Part shown: positions 9,135 to 17,528 of the stretch, in pieces
Layout of the letters: every line of letters begins with the position of its first letter
How positions within the stretch are numbered: the stretch's first letter is position 1
NCBI RefSeq assembly: GCF_022662175.1
Contig: NZ_JAKMCR010000001.1
Location: 1,302,001 to 1,366,000, forward strand
Source: Aestuariivivens marinum
GTDB lineage: Bacteria; Bacteroidota; Bacteroidia; Flavobacteriales; Flavobacteriaceae
Direction: 5' to 3'
DNA length: 64,000 nt
The notes under the pieces: generated by a model
Databases searched by the model: none
Seen by the model: the letters and a program-made list of their open reading frames with translations, nothing else
What the model was told of the DNA's origin: nothing
Made by a program: the position numbers and the translations under genes

Positions 9135-10514
9135 ATGAAGACGAAAATTACTTTACTAACATTATTACTTTTTGTACTTAACATAAGTTTTGCTCAGCAA
9201 GATGAAGAATGTATGACGAAGCTGTCCATATTTCATGAATATGTTAAAGCAAAAAACTTTGATGCTGCCTACGAACCATGGATGGCGGTAAGAAAAAAAT
9301 GCCCAAAATTTAATATTGCTATTTATGTAGATGGAGAGAAGATATTAGACTATAAAATAGAAAATACCTCTGGAGTTGAAAAAGTAGCTTTTATTAATGA
9401 TTTGATAAAACTATGGGAAGAACGTGGTGAATACTTTCCAAGCAAGACCCCAAAAGGGGAGTATGCAGCTAAAGCTTGCCAATTGATGTACGACTATAGA
9501 AAGGAATTGGATAAAACTGATTTAGAGTTATATGAATGTTATGATGCTGCTTATAAATTGGATAAGGCTACATTTACAAATCCAAAGAGTTTATATACCT
9601 ATTTCTCTTTGATGGTTGATTTGTATGATGCTAAACAAAAGGCTGCTGCCGAATTGTTCAACAAATATGATGATGTTGTTGAAAAGATAGAGGATGAAGT
9701 AAAGAATTATTCTGAAAAGCTAAATAAGCTTATCGAAAAAGAAGACGCCGGTACAGATTTAACCAGTAAAGAAAAAAAATACAAAAAATATTACGAGAGT
9801 TATTTAAATGCGTATGATCAAATTTCTGGTAGTATAGATGGCAAATTAGGGCCTAGAGCAAATTGCGAAAACTTAATTCCATTATATGAAAAAGGTTTTG
9901 AAGAAAATAAGGGTAATGCTATTTGGTTACAGCGGGCTGCAGGTAAAATGTCTGAAAAAGAATGTACTGACGATCCTTTGTTTTTTAAGTTAGTTAATGC
10001 CTATCACGAATTGAGTCCTTCTGCCAATTCTGCTTACTATTTGGGTATATTAAAAGATAAGGAAAAAAAATCTACTGAAGCTATTGCGTTTTACAAGCAA
10101 GCCATCGATTTGGAAACCGATAATTTCAAGAAATCTAAATTGGCCTACAAAGTTGGTACCGCCTTAAAGAAGAGAGGGGCTTTCGGACAAGCAAGGGGAT
10201 ATTTTAGAGATGCCTTAAAATTAAACCCATCCAATGGACGACCGCATTTGGCAATTGCGGCCATGTATGCAGCAAGTGCCAAAGATTGTGGTGATACTAA
10301 TTTTAATAAACGAGCAGTATACTGGTTGGCGGCCGATGAAGCATCTAAAGCAGCTAGGGTTGACCCAACACTAAAAAAGGCAGCTTCACAATCTGTTGCA
10401 AACTATATGGCTAAGGCACCTTCTAAATCTGAGATATTTGAATGTTCCTGCTCTGGTCAAGTGATAAAAATTGGATGCTGGATAGGGGCTTCGGTAACAG
10501 TGCCTAAAGTGTAA
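9135..10514 (+). CDS. Periplasmic tetratricopeptide-repeat protein
   Basis: 459 residues with a signal peptide ending near ISFAQ. A lysine- and glutamate-rich helical middle is followed by TPR-like units in the C-terminal half (for example ALKLNPSNGRPHLAIAAMY), with paired cysteines near the start (ECMTKL) and the end (ECSCSGQ). The gene sits 25 bases after the barrel gene and overlaps the lptC start by one base. A scaffold role in the periplasm is likely; no enzyme motif is seen. Confidence 0.8.
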   Translation: MKTKITLLTLLLFVLNISFAQQDEECMTKLSIFHEYVKAKNFDAAYEPWMAVRKKCPKFNIAIYVDGEKILDYKIENTSGVEKVAFINDLIKLWEERGEYFPSKTPKGEYAAKACQLMYDYRKELDKTDLELYECYDAAYKLDKATFTNPKSLYTYFSLMVDLYDAKQKAAAELFNKYDDVVEKIEDEVKNYSEKLNKLIEKEDAGTDLTSKEKKYKKYYESYLNAYDQISGSIDGKLGPRANCENLIPLYEKGFEENKGNAIWLQRAAGKMSEKECTDDPLFFKLVNAYHELSPSANSAYYLGILKDKEKKSTEAIAFYKQAIDLETDNFKKSKLAYKVGTALKKRGAFGQARGYFRDALKLNPSNGRPHLAIAAMYAASAKDCGDTNFNKRAVYWLAADEASKAARVDPTLKKAASQSVANYMAKAPSKSEIFECSCSGQVIKIGCWIGASVTVPKV

Positions 10515-11068
10515 TGCTTGAAATAAAAAAATATAACTTATCAATCATAGTCATCGTGCTTACGGTGGCTATGTTTTTTTCTTGTAAGGATAATTTTAAG
10601 GATGTGCAGAATATGGGGATTTCAGAAAATGAACCTGTTGGCATCGCCGAAAATTTCAATTATAAGTATACCGATTCCGGTAAAATTAGAGCTGTTCTTA
10701 TAAGTTCCAGGATGTTGGATTTTTCTAATAGGGAATTTGACTATTTTGAATTTCCAGAGGGTATAACACTCGATTTGTTTGATGATGAAAATAATAAAAG
10801 TGTGGTGGTGTCCGATTATGCGATTAACTACGGAAAAACAAATTTGATCGATTTGCAGGGCAACGTACGTATCATGACCCATAAAAAAGACACTCTATTT
10901 GCAGAACAACTCTATTACGATTCCGATAAGAACTGGATTTTTACCAATAAGCCAGTGACCTTTAAAACGGCAACCGATATTATTCACGGTAATATTTTTG
11001 ATTCTGATACGGATTTTAACAAAGCTAATGTTCTTGACCCTACAGGGAATATAAGCGTCGAAGATTAA
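10514..11068 (+). CDS. lptC: LPS export system periplasmic protein LptC
   Basis: 184 residues. A hydrophobic N-terminus ending in MFFSC (Cys24) suggests a lipoprotein or single anchor. The rest fits the LptC/OstA-like beta-jellyroll: repeated strand-turn units such as VVVSDYAINYG, LIDLQGNVRIMTHKKDTLFAEQLYYD and HGNIFDSD. LptC receives LPS from LptB2FG and passes it to LptA. LptA/B/F/G are not in the window, so the call rests on fold pattern and on flavobacterial context. Confidence 0.82.
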   Translation: MLEIKKYNLSIIVIVLTVAMFFSCKDNFKDVQNMGISENEPVGIAENFNYKYTDSGKIRAVLISSRMLDFSNREFDYFEFPEGITLDLFDDENNKSVVVSDYAINYGKTNLIDLQGNVRIMTHKKDTLFAEQLYYDSDKNWIFTNKPVTFKTATDIIHGNIFDSDTDFNKANVLDPTGNISVED

Positions 11069-11151
11069 TTTCTTAATCAGAATTAATTCATTTCTTATTT
11101 TAAGTATCTTTACAGAGAATTAATTTTAACAGTTTTAGATTACTTATCCAA

Positions 11152-11340
11152 ATGAGATATTCAAAATTTTTTCAATACGCCTATTTAATTTTTGCGGTAT
11201 TATTTATTTACGATGCCATAAACAAGTATATTAAAGAGGGTATTGTAGCTTATACCTCCTTGTTATTGGCAGCAACAGCAGTCTTTATGTTTTTCTTTAG
11301 AAGGCGATTTGCAAAAAAAATGGAAAATAAAGACCAATAA
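11152..11340 (+). CDS. Small conserved membrane protein
   Basis: 62 residues with two hydrophobic helices (YAYLIFAVLFIYDAI and YTSLLLAATAVFMFFF) joined by a short charged loop, and a basic C-terminal tail. It sits between lptC and the CorC-like gene, four bases before the latter, and is thus co-transcribed. No family function is recognised; the length is consistent with small conserved flavobacterial membrane proteins. Confidence 0.65.
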   Translation: MRYSKFFQYAYLIFAVLFIYDAINKYIKEGIVAYTSLLLAATAVFMFFFRRRFAKKMENKDQ

Positions 11341-11344
11341 CTAA

Positions 11345-12634
11345 ATGAGTGTTGAACTTGTTGTCATAATTAGCTCTTTACTTTTGTCGGCTTTTTTTTC
11401 GGGTATGGAAATTGCCTATGTGTCTTCAAACAAAATTCACATCGAAATTGAAAAAAAGCAAGAAGGTTTGTTGGCAGCCATATTAAGGAAGCTAACGGCA
11501 AAGCCTTCAAAATTTATTGCCACCATGCTTATAGGCAATAATATAGCTTTGGTGGTTTATGGACTTTTTATGGGAGATGTATTGGTGGCTTGGTTTCAAA
11601 CACAACTACCATCACAATCAGCTTTTTTAAATTACATGTTTACCGAACTGAGTTTGTTGTCGCAAACCATTATTTCTACTATAGTTATATTAATTACGGC
11701 GGAGTTTTTGCCAAAGGTGTTTTTTCAAGTATATGCCAATACCTTAATTAAGGCTTTGGCGTTTCCGGCATATATATTTTATGTGCTTTTTACGTTTGTT
11801 TCAGATTTTGTGATTTGGATTTCCGATACCGTTTTAAGAACCTTTTTTAAAACCGAGGGAGACCAAATTCAATTGGCATTCACTAAAGTAGAATTGGGCA
11901 ATTATATAAGCGAGCAAATGGAATCGGTTGAGGAACATGATGAAGTGGATTCTGAAATCCAGATTTTCCAAAATGCCTTGGAGTTTTCGGAAGTGAAGGC
12001 CCGTGAGGTTATGGTACCCCGAACCGAAATTATTGCGGTAGAGATAAATGAATCCATAAAATCCTTAAATGCACTGTTCACTGAATCGGGATGTACCAAA
12101 ATACTGGTTTATAAAGAAACTATAGACGATATTTTGGGATATGTGCATTCGTTCGAACTGTTTAAAAAGCCCAAAACTATTAAGTCGGTAATGCTTCCCG
12201 TTGAGTTTGTGCCAGAAACTGTACTTATTAAGGATGTGTTGGGAGTGCTTACCAAGAAACATAGAAGTATAGCTGTTGTGTTAGACGAATATGGTGGCAC
12301 ATCTGGCATTATGACGGTTGAGGATATTGTTGAAGAGTTGTTTGGAGAAATAGAGGATGAGCATGATACTGCCGAATTGATTGAGGAGAGGCTTGATGGA
12401 AATACCTTTAAATTTTCGGCACGTATGGAGGTCGATCAAATTAATGAAACCTATAAATTAAACCTTCCAGAAAGTGAAAATTATGAGACTTTAGGAGGCT
12501 TAATTGTTAACCATACAGAAGAAATTCCGGAACAGAACCAAGTGGTTACCATCAATACATTTCAGTTTACCATTTTGGAAGTTTCCAATACCAAAATAGA
12601 TTTGGTAGAACTTAAACTTATGGAAGAAAACTAG
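11345..12634 (+). CDS. Hemolysin/CorC-family CNNM-CBS membrane protein
   Basis: 429 residues with the three-part layout of this family: an N-terminal CNNM/DUF21 region of hydrophobic helices (about 1-180), a CBS pair starting at REVMVPRTEI and ending around TVEDIVEELFGEIEDEHD, and a C-terminal CorC/HlyC domain (DQINETYKLNLPES through LGGLIVNH). Members are linked to magnesium or other cation efflux or regulation. The gliding protein GldE belongs to the same family, but the position here beside lptC gives no reason to call it GldE. Confidence 0.88.
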   Translation: MSVELVVIISSLLLSAFFSGMEIAYVSSNKIHIEIEKKQEGLLAAILRKLTAKPSKFIATMLIGNNIALVVYGLFMGDVLVAWFQTQLPSQSAFLNYMFTELSLLSQTIISTIVILITAEFLPKVFFQVYANTLIKALAFPAYIFYVLFTFVSDFVIWISDTVLRTFFKTEGDQIQLAFTKVELGNYISEQMESVEEHDEVDSEIQIFQNALEFSEVKAREVMVPRTEIIAVEINESIKSLNALFTESGCTKILVYKETIDDILGYVHSFELFKKPKTIKSVMLPVEFVPETVLIKDVLGVLTKKHRSIAVVLDEYGGTSGIMTVEDIVEELFGEIEDEHDTAELIEERLDGNTFKFSARMEVDQINETYKLNLPESENYETLGGLIVNHTEEIPEQNQVVTINTFQFTILEVSNTKIDLVELKLMEEN

Positions 12635-12786
12635 CTCGCTTAAAGTTTAACCAATAATTGCAATCTTCTTCTTTTATTATTAAATAGAAAATGGTATTTT
12701 CGCGCACGATATTTTGCTTAATAGAGCATGTACCAATAATTAACAAGAAAAATCCAGTATTACTGGTTTAAAATAAGATTTCAAAA

Positions 12787-14943
12787 ATGGCAGTTTTAAA
12801 TAAGATTAGACAACGTTCGCTTTTTTTAATACTAATAATTGCATTAGCATTGTTTTCATTTGTGTTAGCCGATTTGTTTAAAAATAGTGATGCATTAACA
12901 TCAAAATCACAAAATATTGTTGCTACCATTAATGGTAAGGATATTACACGTGAGGACTTTGTACAAAAGGTTGAGGTTGCGCAAAGAAATGCAGGGCCTT
13001 CTGCAACAAACACACAGATAGCTAACCGTATATGGGATCAGGAGGTTAGAAAAGCAATAATGGAATCACAATACGAAGAATTGGGTATTTCTGTAGAACA
13101 GGACAAAATGCGTGATTTAATAAAGGCGTCCTTGGCGACCAATCCGCAATTTTTAAATGAAGCAGGGTTGTTTGACGAAAATAAGTTAAACGAATTTATA
13201 GCTAATTTAAAGGAAATTGCACCGCAACCAGGATTTTTTAACGGACAGCCCATTACGTATTCAGATTGGACTAACTACGAGCAAAATATAGCTTCTGGTG
13301 CGTTACAGCAAAACTATTATAATTTGGTAAAGGCCGGTTTAACAGGAACTTTGGCTGAAGGGGAATTAGAGCATAAATTGGATGGCAATAAAGTAGATGT
13401 TAAATATGTTCAAGTGCCTTATACATCTATTCCTGATAGTACCATTACAGTTTCTAAATCTGATATTTCAGCCTATATTAAGTCGCATAAAAAACAATTT
13501 GAAGTAGAAGCCTCTAGGGATATTCGTTATGTGGAATTTAAGGAAGAAGCCACTCTTGAAGATGAAGAGGCTATAAAAGCAGAATTGGAGATGTATTTAA
13601 ACGGACGTTTGGTTGATGAAACGGGTAGAAAAGATACAATTGTTGCCTTTTCGCAAGTGGAGAATCACGCCGATTATATTAACTTAATAGCAAGTTCAAA
13701 CCAAAAGTTTGAAGACCGTTTTGTGTTTAAAAATAACCTGCCTACAGAATTTGCAGACAGCATTTATAATTTAAACGTAGGTGAAGTCTATGGGCCTTAT
13801 AAGCATGATGGTAGTTTTAAGTTAACCAAGCTTATTGCCGAAAAGAACATACCTGATTCGGCTAAGGTAAGACACATATTAATTCCTTTTTTGGGAGCAA
13901 GAAGTGCAACTCCAGAAGTGACACAAACTGAAGTTGAGGCTGAAGCGACAGCAGATAGTTTATTGACAGTACTTAAAAAAGATCGTTCTAAATTTCCTGA
14001 GTTTGTCAAGGAGTTTTCATCAGATCAGGGTAGTGTCGAAAACGAAGGGCGTTACGATTGGCATCCTTACAATACTATGGTCCCTGAGTTTAACGATTTT
14101 GAATTTGAAGGTAATGTTGGTGATTTAGGGGTTGTAAAAACTGTTTTCGGTTTCCATATTATTGAAATCGAAGGTCAAAAAGACAAAAAGCGAGCTGTGA
14201 AAGTCGGTACTATTTCCAGAAAGATTGAACCTTCTGAAGCTACTATAAACGAAGTGTTTAGAAACGCCTCTAAATTTGAGGTTGATGTTGATAAAAAAGA
14301 CTTTCAAGAAGTTGCAACCGAAGCAGGATATACAGTTCGTCCTATTAATGGTATAAAAATATTGGACGAGAATATTACAGGAATAGGAAGTCAAAGGCAA
14401 ATTGTACGTTGGACTTTTAAAGATGAAACTGAAGTAGGTGACATTAGTCGTTTTACCATTCCTTCAGGTTATGCCATTGTACAATTGGTAGCTAAGCACG
14501 ATAAAGGCTTAATGGCAGTGGAAGATGCGTCTGCTACAGTATTGCCAGAAATACGTAAGGAGAAAAAAGCCCAAATGATCAAAGACCGTATTTCAGCGAC
14601 AACTTTAGAAGATGTTGCAGCAGCTGAAAATACTTCAGTAAGGTCGGCTTCGGCTATTACTATGAAATCGCCTACCCTTTCTGGAGCGGGTAGAGAGCCA
14701 CTAGTGGTTGGTGCGGCCTTTGGATTGACAGAAGGAGAAACTTCAGGTTTGATTGTGGGTGACAGAGGCGTGTATATGATTCAAGTAACTAAAGTAACCC
14801 CAGCTGTTGAATTGGATAATTACCAAGCAGCAGCCAATAGGGTGGAGCAACGTAAAACAGGCGCAGTAACTACAAAAGTATACAATGCCTTAAAAGCTAC
14901 TGCCGATATTGAAGATAACAGGGCGAAAACCCAGGTACAATAA
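12787..14943 (+). CDS. PpiD/SurA-like periplasmic peptidyl-prolyl isomerase
   Basis: 718 residues. One N-terminal transmembrane helix (LFLILIIALALFSFVLA) is followed by a SurA-N-like region (NGKDITREDFVQKVE) and a parvulin domain recognisable at VRHILIPF, FSSDQGS and VFGFHIIEIEG, then a long C-terminal chaperone region. The layout matches PpiD, which stays anchored in the inner membrane and helps fold exported proteins. It ends the run that starts at coaX; the 152-base gap before it may contain its own promoter. Confidence 0.88.
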   Translation: MAVLNKIRQRSLFLILIIALALFSFVLADLFKNSDALTSKSQNIVATINGKDITREDFVQKVEVAQRNAGPSATNTQIANRIWDQEVRKAIMESQYEELGISVEQDKMRDLIKASLATNPQFLNEAGLFDENKLNEFIANLKEIAPQPGFFNGQPITYSDWTNYEQNIASGALQQNYYNLVKAGLTGTLAEGELEHKLDGNKVDVKYVQVPYTSIPDSTITVSKSDISAYIKSHKKQFEVEASRDIRYVEFKEEATLEDEEAIKAELEMYLNGRLVDETGRKDTIVAFSQVENHADYINLIASSNQKFEDRFVFKNNLPTEFADSIYNLNVGEVYGPYKHDGSFKLTKLIAEKNIPDSAKVRHILIPFLGARSATPEVTQTEVEAEATADSLLTVLKKDRSKFPEFVKEFSSDQGSVENEGRYDWHPYNTMVPEFNDFEFEGNVGDLGVVKTVFGFHIIEIEGQKDKKRAVKVGTISRKIEPSEATINEVFRNASKFEVDVDKKDFQEVATEAGYTVRPINGIKILDENITGIGSQRQIVRWTFKDETEVGDISRFTIPSGYAIVQLVAKHDKGLMAVEDASATVLPEIRKEKKAQMIKDRISATTLEDVAAAENTSVRSASAITMKSPTLSGAGREPLVVGAAFGLTEGETSGLIVGDRGVYMIQVTKVTPAVELDNYQAAANRVEQRKTGAVTTKVYNALKATADIEDNRAKTQVQ

Positions 14944-14969
14944 GAAAATAGTTATATAATAATTGTTAA

Positions 14970-14998
14970 AAAAATGCTCCATAAATTGGAGCATTTTT
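14970..14998. terminator. Bidirectional terminator between ppiD-like and GHMP kinase genes
   Basis: Stem AAAAATGCTCC / GGAGCATTTTT with a 7-base loop between two convergent genes. It carries T-runs in both orientations and overlaps the last bases of the kinase stop codon. Confidence 0.85.
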
Positions 14999-15962
14999 AT
15001 TTAATAATATCAGTGTAATTTAAAATGGTAGTATAGCCTTTGCTTTCAAAATAGGTTTTGGGGTTTTCTTTTGAAGCCACTAAAATAAAATCACCACCCC
15101 AGGCTCCTAAACTCTTAATGCTACCATTAAAATCACTAAATAGGAGGTCTTTTACCTTAGTTTGATTGGTGGCTTTTGAAATTATGGTTTCATGTTGCTC
15201 TACTAAACGTTCAAATTCACTTAAGGATGTACAACTTAGTATGGCCTCAGTAATCGCATTGATGCTTTTAATGGTGTTGCTTAAATCGAACATATTGTTT
15301 TTATAATGCGCTATACCCGATCGGCTATCCTGTTTTTTGTTTAGATATACAAAATATAGCTGCTTTTTAAAGGGCGGATTAAAATCTGCGGCCAAAACTT
15401 CTGGTGTATTATATTTTAATTGATACGTAATAGGTGAATTGTTCTGAGCACAAGCAATATCGTAACCACTTCCACCAAAAGTACGCTCTAAGAGTTCATA
15501 AGGGTCGATATTAAACCATTGTGCAATGTTGTTAATTAATGTAGACGAGGTGCCTAGACCCCAATTTATTGGGAAGTCCAATTGAGTTGAGATTTTAAAA
15601 CCGTTTCCTTTTATTTTATCTCCGTTTTCATCGTAATCATCATAGTGTTTACTAAAAAAATCTTTGTTTAGTCTTACAGCATGATATAATATGGTTAAAA
15701 GTGTTTTTGAAATACCATTGGGCATGGTTTCAATTTTAACTTCGTAAACAAAAGGAAAGCAAATCTCTTCAAAGTGGTAGTTTTCTTCAAACCAGATGTT
15801 TCCTTTTTCATCTAAGCTTTGCCATACAATCATTCTTTTATCAATTGGAGTGACACTTAGAGACTGTCCTAAGCTTGTTGGAAGCGCTAAAGCTTTGGCG
15901 CCATCAAGAACAACATATTCTGCCGTAAGTAGTAGTTTGCCGTTGCTTAAAAAGGTTTGCAT
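14997..15962 (-). CDS. GYDIA-family GHMP kinase (mevalonate pathway type)
   Basis: 321 residues of the GHMP kinase fold: N-terminal GKLLLTAEYVVLDG, the ATP-binding glycine/serine loop WGLGTSSTLINNIA, and the signature GSGYDIACAQ that gives the family its name. It lies three bases downstream of HMG-CoA reductase in the same direction, so it probably phosphorylates mevalonate or phosphomevalonate on the way to isoprenoids. Which of the two steps it performs cannot be decided from sequence. Confidence 0.87.
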   Translation of the reverse strand: MQTFLSNGKLLLTAEYVVLDGAKALALPTSLGQSLSVTPIDKRMIVWQSLDEKGNIWFEENYHFEEICFPFVYEVKIETMPNGISKTLLTILYHAVRLNKDFFSKHYDDYDENGDKIKGNGFKISTQLDFPINWGLGTSSTLINNIAQWFNIDPYELLERTFGGSGYDIACAQNNSPITYQLKYNTPEVLAADFNPPFKKQLYFVYLNKKQDSRSGIAHYKNNMFDLSNTIKSINAITEAILSCTSLSEFERLVEQHETIISKATNQTKVKDLLFSDFNGSIKSLGAWGGDFILVASKENPKTYFESKGYTTILNYTDIIK

Positions 15963-15965
15963 CTG

Positions 15966-17288
15966 TTAATCCTTTAATCGTAAATTCTGTAAGGCTTCTG
16001 AAACTGCACTGTGCGATACTGTATGCGATTTAAAATGCTCGGTTAGAGCTAGTTTTTCGGTATCGTTAGCACCAAACTGATTTAAAATATTCATTAAGTG
16101 CATTTTCATATGACCTTGCTGAATACCCGTTGTGGTAAGTGAGCGTAATGCTGCAAAATTTTGTGCCAATCCAGCTACTGCAACAATTTGCATCAACTCT
16201 TTTGCCGATGGATGATGTAACAACTCTAAGGCCAACTTGACCAATGGGTGTAGTTTGGTGAGTCCACCAACCGTACCAAGGGCCAGTGGAATTTCAATCC
16301 AAAATTTAAATATACCATCTTCAATAGAAGCATGGCTTAAACTGCTATATCTGCCATGTCGTGAAGCGTAGGCATGTACACCGGCTTCAATAGCCCTGAA
16401 GTCATTGCCAGTAGCCAAAACCACGGCATCTATACCATTCATAATGCCTTTGTTATGTGTTACTGCACGGTAAGGCTCTATCTCAGCAATATTAACAGCC
16501 TGTACAAATTTATGCGCAAAAGCTTCGCCAGAGATACTATTGCTTTCACTCAAATCTTCAACCTTGCAGCTCACTTCTGCTCGAACTAGACAATCAGGAA
16601 CATAATTGGATAAAATGCTCATGACAATGTCGATATGTTTTTCTTGGTCGGAAAATAAATTGAAGGATTGAGCTTCACTTTTAAACGTTTTAGCAAATTG
16701 CTCTAAACAAGAATTAATGAAATTGGCACCCATAGCATCTAGGGTTTCAAAAGAAACATGTAATTGAAAATAGCCCGGTATTTCATTTGTTTTATTGCGC
16801 AATTCAATGTCTAAAACACCACCACCCCTAGCGGTCATGTTTTTTGTTATAGAAGTAGTATCATTTAAAAGCTGGGGCTTAACCTGTTTAAAAAACGTTT
16901 TAAGTTTATTATAATCACCGTGATACATGAAATGAACCTGGCCAATTTTTATAGTAGAAATCACTTTAGTTTTAAATCCGCCTCGATCTAACCAAAACTT
17001 TGCTGCCTTGCTTGCAGCAGCTACTACAGAACTTTCCTCAATAGCCATAGGAATAGTATAGATTTTGTCGTTAATGAGGAAATTAGGTGCTACTCCTAAC
17101 GGTAAATAATAATTGGTTATGGTGTTTTCTATAAACTCATCATGAAGCTGTTGGATCTTTGCATTAGTGTTCCAATATTGTTTAATAATATCTTTTGCTT
17201 CTTTGGAATTAGAAAAATAGGTATTAACTATCCATTCAATTTTTTTTGTCTTGGATAGCTTAGAAAAACCAGAAATAGATTTGCTCAT
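15966..17288 (-). CDS. mvaA: Hydroxymethylglutaryl-CoA reductase, class II
   Basis: 440 residues with class II HMGR features: NYYLPLGVAPNFLIND and the catalytic PMAIEESSVVAAAS segment near the N-terminus, NGIDAVVLATGNDFRAIEAG in the NAD(P)-binding and substrate region, and a C-terminal histidine-bearing SHTVSHSAV. It interconverts HMG-CoA and mevalonate. Class II enzymes are often labelled degradative, but in Flavobacteriia they appear to serve isoprenoid synthesis; the adjacent GHMP kinase supports that. Confidence 0.93.
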   Translation of the reverse strand: MSKSISGFSKLSKTKKIEWIVNTYFSNSKEAKDIIKQYWNTNAKIQQLHDEFIENTITNYYLPLGVAPNFLINDKIYTIPMAIEESSVVAAASKAAKFWLDRGGFKTKVISTIKIGQVHFMYHGDYNKLKTFFKQVKPQLLNDTTSITKNMTARGGGVLDIELRNKTNEIPGYFQLHVSFETLDAMGANFINSCLEQFAKTFKSEAQSFNLFSDQEKHIDIVMSILSNYVPDCLVRAEVSCKVEDLSESNSISGEAFAHKFVQAVNIAEIEPYRAVTHNKGIMNGIDAVVLATGNDFRAIEAGVHAYASRHGRYSSLSHASIEDGIFKFWIEIPLALGTVGGLTKLHPLVKLALELLHHPSAKELMQIVAVAGLAQNFAALRSLTTTGIQQGHMKMHLMNILNQFGANDTEKLALTEHFKSHTVSHSAVSEALQNLRLKD

Positions 17289-17528
17289 AAGTTAGTCGAT
17301 TTCAGTGCAAAGATACTACTCTTGGTATGAATATTGAATAACTTAAAAATGAGTGGCTTATTTATGTGTTAATAATTATCGTTTTTGCATAATTTTTAGT
17401 AAACTTGACGTCATTTTAAGAAATAAATATTTTTTTGTCTAATAATCCTTGATTTGTAATTTTTCAGTTTGTCGAAAACTTATAATCTTAGAGATATTTT
17501 GAAAATAATAAAGACCAGTAACTTACGG

